DNA of 64,000 nucleotides from Nematostella vectensis (GCF_932526225.1 NC_064044.1:4935747-4999746); one strand, 5' to 3'. Positions 1-13,061 are shown, counted from the first letter of the stretch. Notes: a model not told the origin generated them from the sequence alone. Translations and numbers: made by a program.

Positions 1-546
1 AGTGTATTTCACCACGAAATCCATGTTCACATGAGCGATTTACCAACACATTTTTGTCCATTACTGCAATTCCCTGGGGTTCATTTCAGGGACTCCTGGG
101 GATCGTTTCGGATCCCGGGATCTGGGATCGTTGCGGGTCCTGTACAGGGCTACCCAAATATCTTTACAAAAAATAACAGTTGAGAAACAGCAGGATAAAA
201 TCAAGATGCTATTGGAGGGCGGGTCAGCCCATTCCATCTCAACCAATGCCCCTAACCTTGCTACTACCCTCAAAACTACAGAGCAAAAAAATGTAAGTTT
301 TCCCAAAATAAGGTCTAGTTTACTTCGTTAAGCTTGAATTTTTGCATAGAGGTTCCTTATGGCATGTAAACCAACATATCAAAAAGTGTTATTTCTTATG
401 GATTCGTCTTCGAGATATGAGGCTCGATAGTGCGATGTATAAATGTCCAAAGTATGAAGTCGGGCTCTGATCAGAAATTAAGCCAAATTTGCTTGCTAAT
501 ATTTAAATTTCATATCTTCTAAATTTCTTTAAAATTTGGAATTAAG

Positions 547-618
547 TTCCCTGCTAGCAAGGCCTCTTCTCTGTATTTCGCTGGGCTACAGAGAAAAGAG
601 GCCTCTGCTAGCAGGGAA
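547..618. repeat. 72-bp foldback element with 9-bp target duplication
   Basis: Two arms of about 30 bp, starting TTCCCTGCTAGC and ending GCTAGCAGGGAA, pair almost perfectly around a loop of roughly 12 bases. The element is flanked by the same 9 bases, ggaattaag, at 538-546 and 619-627. Arms plus direct duplication indicate a transposed miniature inverted-repeat element. A 9-bp duplication is typical of Mutator-like transposons, so that is the suggested source. Confidence 0.8.
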
Positions 619-917
619 GGAATTAAGCTTTGTGTCAGAGGAACTTAGTGTATGCGGAATCTTGAGCTTATGTATTGAGAATTAGAAGTTTTAGTGCCAT
701 TTTTTTTGCTCTGTCCTCTCGAAACAGCTATAATTGTTTTCTACTGTTCACTGCACTGTCAAAACCAAATTAAACGCAACTTAATGGTTACCTGACTATT
801 AAATGGAGGGCCATATATTATAAAACTGTAAAAGGTTAATATAAAACCCTCGTTAAATAAAGTTTATTGTATTGTATTGTAAATGTTTGTTTCTGACAGT
901 TTGTCACTGACTCTTAC

Positions 918-3900
918 CACTCTTATATGTTGGGAAGTCAGCATAGACAGTAAATGCTCCCTCTACTGGTCCATTGGTCATGATTTCTTTCTGGATCTCT
1001 GCAGGATCACTGCGAACACTGTATGCACTCTGACCAAAGTGCTTATCATCAGAGTAAGACACGTTATAGCCTGGAAAATCAATAGCTCTTTTTGACAGAG
1101 TGTGGGGGGCCATACACAGAATGTAAGTGGAGCTCGCAACCAACCCCAATGTCTGCACCCATCCACAACAGCCTGCCCCCTCTTACCAATCATCTTATTT
1201 GCTCTTATGCACACAGGTCTTGGACTGTCTCTTTTAAAGGGGTACCCCTATCTGATCCCCAAATCCTTCTCAATCACCACCCCCTGTATCCCTTATACTT
1301 TTTGCACTTACATATCCCCCTTTCCCATACTCAAATCTCTATCAAACATTTTCTACATCAGAATCATCAGAATTTTGTTGGTGGAGCTGGGTGGGTATAC
1401 TATGATGTAAAGAAAGCTCTCCCCGCACAAATCCACTTATATAGATCTCACGATTTTGTTAAATAAACATAATGTAAGAAAATATTGTTTTATTTATTTT
1501 AATAGGAAGGCGAAATGTTGGTTTTCTCTAGAATAATTTTTAAGAAGTGGTAAAAATCACTAAAAAGCGGGAGATTTGGTGCTCCCCACAGAAAAGCAGG
1601 AGAAGATGTCCAAAATTTTAATTCTCACGCCTAATGCAGGAGAGTTGACAGGTATGCCCTATACCTATACCAATATCCCTGATATTTTTTTGCATTTGCA
1701 TATATCCCCTATCCCCATACTCAAATCTCTATCAAACACTCTCTTCCATCTACCCCTCTGCCAATCACCCATTTTACCTGCTTCGCACTTGCGCTCACAC
1801 TTGGGGGTTGGGCTATCACCCTTGCAGGGTTTTAGCTTGCCGACAACATGATGGTCACAAGCAGCGATCTTGTATGGCTGACACCCTTTGTGGCTGTCGT
1901 ACTGCCCACCAGTTACAAGACCCTTGCTTGTCCAGTGATCCCTAGAAAAATTCGGACATCAAAATGGATTGCATACAAATACTAGCAGTAATATGGTATA
2001 CTTACCAAGCAGACTCTGGATACCCACCATTACACCTGAAAGATAAGACAAATAAAATAATCTAGTGAATGGTCTTTTGCCAAAAATATTTCTCCTAACA
2101 GCTGGAATGGTAAATAAACAAGGGGGTGGGGCTGAAGGACCACCTTATCATATGAGTCATATGACTTTTTTATTTGTGTAAAAGAGTTAGGGGAAACATG
2201 AAAGTGGACAAAAGAAAAGCAAACATTAAGACAATAATGGCAGCATTATGATCCTTTTCTGGTCACCAAAGTGAATAGCATGCACATAAGAGAGGCTCTT
2301 CTTTAGTAAAGCTCCACACAAAGAATACTGAACAGTAATCCAAGCTCTCTTTGGTTTATGGAAAAAAAACTGTATTTTAAATATAAGACTCTAAAATCTC
2401 TATTTAGCCTTGAGGTTGACTGTATGCTGTTTTTAAAGATGTTTGTCTTCAAAACCTCTACTACTATCAACTCGAAATCTACAATCTATCAAAAATTTGG
2501 CCATTTTGGACTCACTAACCCCATGCCACAGGTCTCACAGCATGACAGCAGATCCTCAGCAGAGATGTGAGGCATTACTTTTCCCTCTGATTTAATGCAG
2601 TAGCGATCACTCATCGCTTCAACAGCACCAAATGCCTGAGGACAGAACATATAGAGACATTTTAAACTATAGGTACCCAATCCAAACTTAATCCAAGAAT
2701 GAGTGGCATAGTCAATAAAACACTGTAACTGATAACTTTGGTTTATCTGCTTCCTCTAAAAGGTTTGCAGGGGAAGACCTAAGGGGGAGTGGGAGGGGGG
2801 GGGGGGGAGAGGAGCCACCCCTAGCTCCGGCTTTGGATTGGAATCCTAAATACCCATTTAATAACCCACGTAAATCTGTCTCTGTTGCAAGCTTAAGTTG
2901 CTGCACTATTTTTGTGGAAATATCTGCAATAGGGTAAATTGCCGCCCCTCTGTCCATGCCTGGACCCTCCTATGGTATTATTTATGGCATGATTCCAGAT
3001 ACTCTTTTCTGTGCCACAAACATCTTAATGTGCTTATGTTGGTCATGACACAATGAATCTAGATAATAGCCCCTAGGCCAAAAACATACCCAGCAGCTTC
3101 CACATGCACCCTGGTCGCGCACTTCCTTGATGGTAGGACAGTGGGGCCACTGTTCGCGGGAATCAAAATGGTCTGGTACATCATCCATAGAAATCAGGAG
3201 TTTTTCACGTACTTGAAAAAAATATACTGTTATCATGACTGGCTCTTTTCATTTTATCTAATTATCATTTCTTGTTTTTTTTTGGTGGGGGGTGGACGGA
3301 ATTGGCCCCATGATGACTCCCCCATCCCCTACTAAACAATACCACATGTAAGTCACAACCATTATGGTAGGGGTGGTAACAGGAAGGGAGGCTATAGACA
3401 AAGGCTGATGCCCCCCCCCCCCAAGTTTGGTACATATAAAGAAAATGTTGTTGTTTTGGGGGTCTGGTACTGAGGAAGTTTAGTTTCTTTTAAGATACTT
3501 CCTCCATTGACTTAAGATGGTCAGAGTCACTGTTTTACTCTTCTGACTACAAGTCATAAAGTTTACGGAGCACCTGTGGTATGGTAACCTTAAAAGTGAC
3601 AATAACCATACAGTTTTTCCAAATAAGGAATATATTTAGTTTTCTTATAGGAAGTGACCGCGTCTGTTAAAAACAACAATTTTTGGCTAAATTTTCTTGA
3701 TATGGAATTTTACACCCCACGATTTAGCCGCTCCCGTAATTTTCACGCATACTGCATCTCGGCGCAAATTAAGGTTTGTATACAAACGTAAATATTTCCC
3801 AGGTTATTGCATTATGCTAGTTTCCGGCGCAGACGCTCATCGTATGGGGGGGTTCTGCCTGAAACTAGATCAGCATTACGCTTGCAAACAAAATCGATGC

Positions 3901-4243
3901 GTTCAGACGCAACGGAGACGTCGTCAATACGCATAAAACTCTAATAATAAAACTCCAAAAAAACTTTTTGAATATCGAGAACATGGCTGAAATTTGTTCC
4001 GTGAAATTAATATCTTTTCTTACATGGCAGGAGTGGTCCTTTCTTGGCTCCACACAATCTCTTGACATCCTCGATGGTGTACACTTCAGCAAAATTTTTG
4101 CCCGCTTTCCAGGTCGTATGCAGGCTATTTATGAAGTCAATCGCTTCCATAGACAGTGGATTCTTGTCTACGGGCGATTTGGTGAGAATAGGACCAGCGC
4201 TAGCTAGCGCTACAAAGGTGGCAAGAATTGCAACGCTAAACAT
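918..4243 (-). CDS. ctsb: Cathepsin B-like cysteine protease, 3' end missing (off the window)
   Basis: Papain-family (C1A) lysosomal cysteine protease. Six exons read on the minus strand: 4243-4024, 3211-3090, 2635-2520, 2035-2006, 1941-1778 and 1070-918, giving 268 residues with all phases consistent. Exon 1 holds a signal peptide (hydrophobic residues 3-16) and a C1A propeptide with the TTWKAGKNF motif. Exon 2 carries the mature N-terminus ([12 protein letters not shown]) and the active-site DQGACGSCW, with catalytic Cys about residue 113. Exon 4 is only 30 nt (CNGGYPESA). Exon 5 has the cathepsin B occluding-loop signature [13 protein letters not shown], which separates it from cathepsins L and K. 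Exon 6 has [14 protein letters not shown]. The last exon or exons, with the catalytic His (GGHA) and Asn, are not found in 1-917 and must lie left of the window. Human procathepsin B has 339 residues, so about 70 are missing. The start codon is the only Met preceding the signal peptide. Confidence 0.95.
1244..1745. repeat. Direct repeat pair in a cathepsin B intron
   Basis: About 60 bp at 1301-1352 and again at 1689-1740 share a nearly identical run around CCCATACTCAAATCTC and TATCAAACA, both in a pyrimidine-rich setting. Both copies lie in the intron between exons 5 and 6 of the cathepsin B gene. The second copy ends about 35 bp from the exon 5 splice donor. This is probably the end of a dispersed element. 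Confidence 0.55.
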
Positions 4244-5252
4244 CTTGGACTTATTTTTTTTTCCAAAAGAGCTGTGATAGAAGACCCGCGCTCACTCGCT
4301 TGAATCGAAGGAATGATCGCAAGACGCAACCGGTGTCAGTTTCCCGTCATGGGACTTGCATGTGACCAGCCTCGCCCCCAGTCGGGTCGAGAATAGCGCA
4401 CCGAAAAAAAAATGCTGAAATTATATGTAAACAGGGCGACAAAAGCACCGAACTTAGCATGAATATAGCCTAAGAGATTGTTATCGATATTAAGACCGTA
4501 ATTGCCTATTGGTAGCATGAGCAGATTTTTTTAAGAACTTTCATTATGGGTACCCTGTGGTGATATTTTCATCACAATCATCCATCATCCTCGGGGACCC
4601 AGGGCGTTGCGGAGATCGGGGACACAGAAAGCCCGAGATGCATCACAATGCGCAACACACACAGTGGAACGTCTCTATAACGGACCGTATCGACTTCATT
4701 TTTACTTTGAATTCTTTAGAGTGCATAACTTGCTGTTTCCGTAAAGCTGTTTGAGCAATTTTCATATTGATTACAAAAAAAAAAAATGTCGTATTTGTCC
4801 TATTTGTACGCTGTGTCATATTTGTGATAAGGTCGTTCATCAACGTTTCTTTTTTTGTCTCTTTTCATTGAAAAACAATCGAGACACAAGGACGTGTAAA
4901 ACACGGTTTCTATTTTTTTTCATGAGTTTGTCGGAATTTCTTGAACATCAAGGTGAATCCCCCCTTTAGGCGTTTAAGGGTTTATAAAGTAATAAATTAC
5001 CTTAACACTGTTATCTATCCATATATAAGGATGCTTTATTTGATTTTGTGCATTAAACTCAATTACGTGTTCTAAAACTTTTACAATTTTCCAAAGATCT
5101 TGACGATTTCGACATCATGACAAAATATAATATTATTTTCTTCCACATTTTCAAAAATAACGAACGGTTAAATCCAACAAGAATTTCAAAACTTCCCGAA
5201 CCCACACTGGATCAGAAAGTTGATCATAAATTAAAGGGTGAATTCTTTTGCA
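4244..5252. other. Intergenic region between cathepsin B start and the THEG-repeat gene's 3' end
   Basis: No coding exon was recognised. The first part must hold the cathepsin B promoter and 5' UTR. The rest is AT-rich sequence that would include the 3' UTR of the THEG-repeat gene. Several short poly-T and poly-A runs are present but no clear repeat. Confidence 0.5.
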
Positions 5253-8128
5253 TTATGAAACACCGACTTTTTTCGAGCGCACTTTTCTCGGTATAGGCGC
5301 GGCCAACTCGGCAATCCGCGGTGTTGCTTGGGCTACTTTTGCTCCGGGTGATACTTTCCAAGCATTCGCATCGTAATCTTCATTATATTGACTTCTACTT
5401 TTAGGCCGTGCGAGTTGCTGTACTCTTAGCGACGGGAGGGCCTTCTTTGCAGTGTCCGATACCTCCCAAATCACCGGTCTTGCGTCTTTGTAACTCCTAT
5501 GTGGGGCTTTGGGATTTGCTAACGTCGAAACCCTCTCCGAGCAGTTTGCGAGTTTTGCTGCCTCGGTGAGGTCAGACTCCCATTCGCTCCAATCCCACTC
5601 ACTGTTGGGTTTGATATTCAAAGGTGCATAGGACTTTGATTTCGCGAGCATCTCGATTCGTTCCGAAGGGGTTGCATTCTGCGCAGCTTCGCTGACTATG
5701 CTTTGAACCTGTCGGCATGGCTCGTAATCTTTAGGAGTAGACTTTGGGTTGGCTAGCGTCTCCACACGTTCGGTGGCTGATGCGGACTTTGCGGCCTCAC
5801 TGACAGTCCAGATAGGAGTGGGTCTGAAAAAAAAGATAAAGGAGTACAGCAACAAAAAAGTCATTTGGGTGGGGGTGGGGGGGGGGGGGGGGTGGGGGTC
5901 GGGTGAGGATGGGAGGCAGTCATAGTTATTAATGGAAAAAGGGTTGCATTTGATCATTTTCCAATAAGCAATAATCCCCTTTTTAGTGGCAACAATGGGG
6001 AGGGACTCCTTTAAAAACAGACAAGGTTAGCATCTGCAAAATTAATTTTTACCCTAAGGAACCCTTGGGTGTAGTCAAAGAAAATTCTTATCCCTAAGAG
6101 ATAGCAAATTGGTGTGGTAGAAGGAATTTTTTAACCCTGAGAGATAGCAGAATCGAAAAAAAACCGTCAAAAACCTCCTACTGTAAGGAATAGCAGTTTG
6201 TCGAATTTTATACCCTAAGATATAGCAGAATCAGAAAACCCCTTAAACACTCACAAAGAAATAGCAGTTGGTTGAATTTTCTACTCTGGAAAATAGCAGA
6301 ATCAGAAAAATCCTTCAACATCCCCTAAGGGATAGCAGTTGGTCAAAATTTTATTCCCTAAAAATAGGATGATCACCCTTGTCTACTTTTCTGGCCTAGG
6401 GGGGGGGGGGAATGCATACACTGCACACCTGTGTAGGGGACTGGAGAATACTCGGTCACTGATGATCATTGACGCTGCCCTAATTCCTTGGATAGTAAAA
6501 CCAACCCATAAAAGTCCCTACTGTATGCTGCGATTTTCTCCAAAAAAAGATTTTTGGAGAATATCATAGTGACTTACTGATTTCATGCAAAGGGACTGTT
6601 TAAAAAAAGGAGACAACCCACCTGTCACCAACATAGTCTTTATGCATGCTTTTGCTTTTGCATAGTTCAGCTTGTCGTTCACTTAAAGCTGAAATGTAAA
6701 AAAATATATATAAATTAAGGTAAAGCCTAGTCTTGGGGTAGTGAATGTGTTGGGGAGGAGGGGGGCCGGGGGGAGGACAGATACAATGCAAGTTTTCCTG
6801 AAATGTTCCTCCAGAAAAGACCACTTCTCTACCTCTCATAGATATGTCTACTAAACTACCTCTAGCTATGTGCCTGTTTATCATAATTTTGTAGCAGGGA
6901 TAGGAAACAGAAACCCTTTTCTTTGGTACAGATATTGTGAAATGCAAGACCAGCAAAATCTGATAGATTGATTATAGCTAAATGTATATATAAATAAATT
7001 GAAATATCGAAAAGAATGTGTGTTTACGGGTCTAGGGGTGTGCCAAGCTGCCCCTATTGTCAGTTATTATGCTTTTAAATATATTTAAAAAAGGAAATCC
7101 ACAACAACAACAAAAAAATCTGGTACTCCTTTCATAAAATCTTCGCTTCAGTCTATAGCTTTGGTCCCTCAGACTGGAACTCCTGGGATCCCCCCACTGA
7201 TGCGACATTAAGCATAACTTCCAATATTGTTGATTATTAGAATATGGGTAAGACATGTGATGGGATATTAAACATGGGATATTATGTCACCTTTTTGATT
7301 CTATATATAGTGCCAATATACAAGTATCTCATTAACGATTTGTAAATAACGAGGAATACTGAATTCTTTACTAATGAAGAATTCAATCTGTGTGATTCAG
7401 CGAGACAGAAAGTGACTTGGGCTGCACTTATCTGAATGCAATTTATACTACTTTACCTGGAGTCGTAGCTTGTATATTTGACCAGTCTTTAGCTAAGTTG
7501 TTATCCCAATACACAGAGCGCCTAAATGTAGACAGAATAATAAAAAAAAACATTTCTGGCATTATACAACAGTAAGCGACAAATGGAAGCAGGGGATTCA
7601 TTTTAAATAGGTTACTTAATCAATTACGAAAGCTCATAATAAATATGTAGATCAGGTTGAAAATCTGATTAGGGAATTTTCAGGGATAAAGATGTCTCTT
7701 ATAAAGCATTTTAAAGAAGATTTGAATCAAAGAGAAATGGATCAATTAAAGTTAAGATCTACGAGATCAAAACCACAGAATGTAAAAATCAGGTTGCTTG
7801 TGTTCAAAAAGCGAGCTTTGGTTTTGAGTTTGAGAGAAGTTTATATTCAAAACTCTGACAGAAAACCACAGCAAACTAAATCGTAGTTGAATTTTATCAT
7901 AGAATGAACGACTTTACCTGTCTTCTAGAAAACCTTGAGGAACCGGTTTTGGCTTGGCGAGTTGTTCAATTCGGCTTTTGTCTACAAAAAAATACAAGAA
8001 TTCCACAATTAAATAATCTATGCAGCCAAACACAAATATCAAACATGATTAATGGACATACCTCTGCTTTGTTTGGCAGTCTGTTTTTCTTGTTCTGTGG
8101 TTTCTTTGCTTCGTTCTTGTTCCTCCAT
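5253..8128 (-). CDS. THEG: THEG-repeat protein (sperm microtubule-associated SPMAP2/THEG-like)
   Basis: Five exons on the minus strand: 8128-8062, 7981-7918, 7521-7457, 6688-6622 and 5823-5253, all in phase, giving 277 residues. The short N-terminus is charged (MEEQERSKETTEQ). At least seven copies of the THEG motif follow, of the form R-x-x-x-LA-x-PK: SRIEQLAKPK, ERQAELCKSK, ERVETLANPK, ERIEMLAKSK, ERVSTLANPK, LRVQQLARPK and PRIAELAAP. Most repeats are followed by a basic or aromatic stretch such as PKDY or HKDY. THEG proteins of vertebrates are testis-expressed and associate with the sperm axoneme, so a ciliary or flagellar role is likely by family. No signal peptide or membrane segment is visible. 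The divergent neighbour is LACTB2. The assignment rests on repeat pattern only. Confidence 0.88.
6070..6368. repeat. Degenerate 71-bp tandem repeat with paired ATAGCAG motifs
   Basis: The heptamer atagcag recurs at 6144, 6190, 6222, 6261, 6293 and 6332, mostly with alternating spacing of 39 and 32 bp, so the full unit is 71 bp and about four copies are present. Each copy alternates atagcagaatc with atagcagttgg or similar. It lies in the last intron of the THEG-repeat gene. Confidence 0.7.
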
Positions 8129-8453
8129 GTTGTAGATCAAGTGTTCGAATGTTTGTTGTCACGTTGGGCCATTCAACTGCTCGTTGTCAAGTACGCGTCC
8201 TGTTTTTCATAGCAACTACCGCGCGAAAACTGGGGATAGAAATTCCGATGGTCTTGGTTTCACACAGGAAACCCAAGGATCATAGATAAATATCGATCCA
8301 AAATAAAATATTTTAAAAGGAGGAGGCAAAGTAATTCGTAAGTTGTTGGAGAATTCTCCGCTGGAAATAGAATATTGAAAGTAACAGAAAAAAAAGTTTC
8401 AAAAAGTTCTAGACCCAGTGTACCATGGTCCCACAGGAACCCCAGTGTTGACG
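8129..8453. promoter_or_regulatory. Shared upstream region of THEG-repeat gene and LACTB2
   Basis: Only 325 bp separate the two divergent start codons, so both promoters and 5' UTRs must fit here or overlap. The end nearest the THEG-repeat gene is CpG-rich (around ccgcgcg at 8220). No TATA box is obvious. This is a promoter by position only. Confidence 0.5.
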
Positions 8454-11400
8454 ATGGGAAACAAGATGGCGGCCGCCGCGGCAAAGCTGTCTGGCGCAGC
8501 AAGCAATCTGACTCCCATCCCTCACATAGAACAGCTTTCACCCAGGGTAATCAGATTGCTAGGATGCAACCCTGGGCCTTTTACCTTGCTGGGTACTAAT
8601 ACATACATTATTGGAACGGGAAAAAGGTAAAGAAAAGTTATGACCAGTTAGCTTGATGCAATTGTCATTTGAAACCCCCACCCCCATGGTCCCGGGGAAG
8701 TGTGGGGATAACGTGGGGGCTTAGAGCACTTTTGAACGAGAATCTGTAGTGAGGGGGTGGGTTAATTGACTGTTTTGGACTCTAAGAATTGTCCCCACCC
8801 TAGAGTCTTGGGGACAAGTGAAAAGCGTCACAAATGTTTTTTGCAAAAGTCAAGTCATCATTTCCATGTATCAGCATGTGGCAAGCTGCACTGCAAAATG
8901 TGCGAAAACCAATATCAATGATATAACCAACGCCAGATGAAAATTATTTATTTTTCCATTTTTTTATTAACTGTTATCTTCATAGTTATTGGTAATGTAC
9001 TTGCTGAAGTGTACTGGCTTTGAAAGATAAAGGCTTATTTCAGATGACTTGACTTTAAATGTCAGGTAGTTGCCTATAGTTTGTATTTCGAGGGGTAGGG
9101 GCATTTTACCGCAGTGTTGTCACAAGGGGGTGGGGGCTTTTCTCTGTTTAGTACAGCGTCAAAGTCTATACCCCACCCTTCCCCGGGGACCATGGATGTG
9201 GGGGTTTCAATTGACTAGTGCATTATGCACAAATCATTTGAAACCCTCCTAACCGGCTAACCCATAGCTGTCAACTCACCCGCATTAGACAGGTGTCACA
9301 ACAGTTTGGATGTCATCCAAAGCCCAGTTTATGTGAGAATCTTCATACATTCTCTGCATTGGCTTTTTTCAAATATTTACCGTACTTCGCCCAATTTCAC
9401 AGGATTTCTGTCTAAATTTGGTTGACGGTTGCGAATCCCATGGTCCCGTGGAAGGATTAAATAACACATATTTAGTGTATTTCACCTGTTTTCACAAGAT
9501 TTATGTCCATGTTGGGACGACAGCTATGTAGCCTATTTATATCTCTGACATTTTTGTATTGTTGAACCATAATATTCAAGTATATTCTGTAAAACATGGT
9601 AATTTCTTTTGTAATAGCTTATGCATTTTCCAAGATGGTGGAATGCTTTTTCCAATTTTTATTTGTCCCCACCCCTCCTCGGTGGCTAAAAGACATAGTA
9701 GACACATTTAACTTATTCAAAATTAAATTAAGCATATTGTCTCAGGGAAGTCTATTCTAGTGTAATTAGCAGTCAATACTGCCACACCCTTGGGACAGAT
9801 TCTGGTTCAAAAGTGCTCTAATCTAAGCTCCCATTAACCCCACACTTCCTCAGGGTATTTATACCCTAGTGTCAAGCAGACTTATATCCTCCAACTCGCC
9901 ATACTCCCTAAGATCTAAGCGCTCACATAGTGTGGTTCCGGGTCGCACGGACCGTTTTTCCAAATTCGTCTCAGCGCAATATGCTGGGGATTTAATGTTA
10001 TTATGAATTATGTATGGTGTAATGTATTTTGTAGTTAGCTGACCCTACCGGTAATTCAGTTGTAAAAGAACTGCAAACGGTTGAAATAAACGAGCATTAT
10101 TATTATTATTATTATCAGGTCCATAGGGGTGGGTTTTTTTAAAGAAAAATGACTATTGCATTACTCTTCATTCTAAGATAGAATAAGACAAGGCAAAAAG
10201 GATGGCACACAAATGGAAAGGTCCTACCTCAGAGGTTCTAAACTCATCATGAAGGTCCAGAATGGCTATGAGAGAGACTACCATGTCATTTTTCCTTTAA
10301 AAAAATGAGATGTGCAAAGAGTGGAAGCTTGCTGTTTCATGAAATGCACAGAATGATGTTTAAGTGATGTTTTTCTTGATCAGAGCTTGCCTCCTTATGG
10401 CTTATATTATATTTCAGGCGGATTCTAGTTGATACTGGAGACAAAGGAGTCACTGAATACATCACCAATTTGAAGGAGATACTATCAGCATACAGTATTA
10501 GCATACAAGAGATCTTCATAACACATTGGCATCATGACCATGTCGGAGGCATACCCGACGTTCTCCATGCACTTGGAGAGGATGGTAGGATTTCACAGTT
10601 GTTTGAGACTCTATAACAGTGGCTGCTGCAATCTGCAGGCACGGATCCAGGAAAAAAAAAACACGAAAAAGAACATTTTTAAAACGAATGTTGCCTCAAT
10701 TAACAGAATGATAACTTCCTTCGCGACATTATTTTGAATGATAACTTCCTTCGGGGTACCATTCTGAATGATAACCCCCTTCCGGTTATCATTAAAAATG
10801 AGATTTTAAAAAATTGTTGGGTTGCCAAAAACATTCCTACTTGGAGTGCCAAATTCTAAAATTTATTCACATTTACTTGTTAAAACCCTAGAGAATTGTA
10901 TCCATTCTAAATGATCACAGTCAAAAAACACCTTTGTACCTGACACAAAATATAATATAAAACTCCATTTTTCTGGGAAAGATTAAGGATCAAGGCCTCA
11001 TTAAGATCTGTTCATTTTTCTACAGGTAAAAACATGATCATTTCCAAGTTTCCAAGAGCTGGCTTCAATGAAAATATAAAAGACCATGCTGCTGGCTACA
11101 CCTTTATACCCGATGGCCATGTGATGAGGACAGAGGGCGCAACACTACGATGCTTACACACACCCGGCCATACTACTGACCATATTGCTTTGTATTTAGA
11201 AGAAGAGGAAGTTGTCTTTTCTGGGGACTGTATTTTGGGAGAAGGAACAACGGTATGATAGTCATCCTTGGGAACCAAGGGCCTAGAGTGAACACAAAGG
11301 CATATGATTCAAACACATTCCCAGGATTGGCTAAGGGGGGGTGCGCAGTCATAGGTTTCATATGGAAAAAGCACATATTTCATATGGAAAAAGATTTCTT

Positions 11401-13061
11401 AATAAGAAATAACCCACTTTTTGACTGCCAAGGGGGAATACAAGTGCACACCCCTGTGTACGTGATTAGGGGGAAGGGGTCAGATCCTGGATCTTGGATA
11501 TACCACAAGGGAGGGGGGGGGGGGAGAGGAGAAAAGGCATGATAAAAATTAGGGGGTGGAAGAGGGTCAAATGCTTCCTTTTTGGTGAAAGGCGGGGCGG
11601 GGGGGGGGGGGGGGGTGGAGGGGATGTGCTTCCTTTCTGGTAAAAGTTGGGGGGGGATGTCAGTCTCTAAGCAATAATGTATTGGATGCCACACTCACCA
11701 ATGTCTTATCCACAGGTATTTGAAGATCTCTATGATTATATGAAGTCCTTGGACGCACTGCTCAATCTTAAGCCTAAAGTTATCTACCCCGGCCATGGAC
11801 CTGTTATCCCAAACCCAATAGAAAAGATCAAGGAATATATCAACCACAGAAACATGAGAGAGCTCCAGGTATATTGCACTGAATAGGGTGATTTACCCAC
11901 ACATTTTTTTTTTCTGACAACATTGCAAGGTTGTCAGGATATGTTTTAGTGCTTTCTCGCATCTTTAAGGGTTTGACCCCATGTGCACACTGTCAAACGT
12001 CTTTGATCCAGTTCCCTGTCGACAGCATCCCAGCTTTTAACCCTAATACACATGTAATAGGATCTTGAAAAGAATAATTAACTATTCTGAACCACTGTTT
12101 TTTCTAATATACAGATCTTAGAGGCTTTAATGAATAATAACGGGGTACCGATGTCCTCAATGGACCTAGTGAAGAACATTTATACGGTAAGTATAGATAT
12201 GCTGGACAGGATAATTGTGCTTAGTCTCTGAAAAATGTGTTGTCAGTGCAAACAGAAAGTAAGAATTGGCAAATGAAAGTTAAGTTAAGAATGTATTATT
12301 GAGATTCTTGCATTGTCAGAGATTATTCATGGCCTTATTTCTAATAATAAGTAGTAATAGTAGTAACACCTAGCCTACTGTAAGTACTGCAATATACCAT
12401 TTGCACTGTCAGTTATTTTATTAATTGTTTATAGAGCAGTACAGTAAGTATTGAAAGTTTTTGTTAGATTTTGAGTAATTGTCTAAGCTCTAGCTGGTTG
12501 CCTCTTGTTTTTAGGATATTTCATTCCTGTTGCGCAAAGCTGCTGAACAGAATGTGAATCATCACCTTAGCAAACTAGAAAAGGAAGGGAAAATAGGTAT
12601 GGGCATATTTTCCACTGCAGTTTTAACAAAACCTTCTACTCTTTAGTGCAGCATGCACTACTGAGGCCACCGCCAGCAAGCATGCAAGGATCACTATTTT
12701 GAGTGACTCATACTTCACTAGGAGATTCCATCATGCTCTGTTTTACACTGTAAAAATTCTTTCCCTCACTGGTTGGCCAGTACACTAAGTTCGAACATCT
12801 CTCTATTGAGTAGCCAACGAGGCCCCACAGCACTGAGCTTCACTGGACAATAAATAGAGACGTTTAAGGGAAAACATTTAAGGCTCTGGGACCAGGGTAG
12901 TTCATGTCAGACTAATAGCGTGTTTCTTGTACCTTTATTTGCCTTATTTACTTCACCAAACCAAACTATCATGTTGCACCTTAATGAAATTTTGAACTGT
13001 TTCTTCAATTTCAGTTGCAGTAGGAGAGGGGAGCAGAGTTAAGTGGAAGAGCTCTCTATAG
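8454..13061 (+). CDS. LACTB2: Beta-lactamase-like protein 2 (metallo-beta-lactamase-fold endoribonuclease)
   Basis: Seven exons: 8454-8626, 10418-10584, 11026-11252, 11716-11868, 12115-12186, 12515-12596 and 13015-13061, giving 306 residues (human 288). N-terminal motifs [17 protein letters not shown] and [12 protein letters not shown] match the family. The metal-binding HxHxDH motif is [10 protein letters not shown] (about residues 93-102), followed by [22 protein letters not shown] and IYPGHGPVI, so all zinc-ligand motifs of the MBL fold are present. The C-terminus ends KWKSSL, comparable to the human end. LACTB2 is a mitochondrial single-strand-specific endoribonuclease in mammals. A second in-frame ATG 12 bp downstream (8466, MAAAAAKL) aligns better with the human start and would give 302 residues. 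Intron 1 (1.8 kb) carries a TIR element. Confidence 0.95.
8664..9215. repeat. TIR element of about 550 bp in LACTB2 intron 1
   Basis: Arms of about 44 bp at 8664-8707 and 9171-9215 are inverted copies built around GAAACCCCCAC, CCATGGTCC and CGGGGAAG, with few mismatches. The interior has no coding potential. Just outside, at 9270-9290, is tgtcaactcacccgcattag; its reverse complement recurs near 44508 and in variant form near 1630, so another dispersed family abuts it. This is probably a non-autonomous DNA transposon. Confidence 0.65.
10020..10115 (+). repeat. Retroelement-like 3' tail ending in (ATT)n
   Basis: A block ending gttgaaataaacgag followed by about seven ATT units looks like the 3' tail of a SINE or non-LTR element. 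Comparable tails occur near 840-880 (attgt units) and 46250-46305. The family was not identified. Confidence 0.35.
11325..11455 (-). repeat. Dispersed repeat family A, copy 1
   Basis: This block holds gtgcgcagtcatagg, a catatggaaaaag pair, and a run reading taagaaataacccac then ttttgactgcc. It is the inverse orientation of blocks at 28575-28710 and 61085-61250. All three share the order G/C-rich end, acttttt, taaggaatc, gctttttccat, gatacctatg, gtgcacccc. It lies in LACTB2 intron 3. Confidence 0.65.

Noticed and set aside
1092..1466. Plus-strand frames of 100-124 codons in a cathepsin B intron
   Set aside because: Rich in His/Pro/Leu from pyrimidine-rich repeat sequence, partly antisense to a repeat pair, with no motif.
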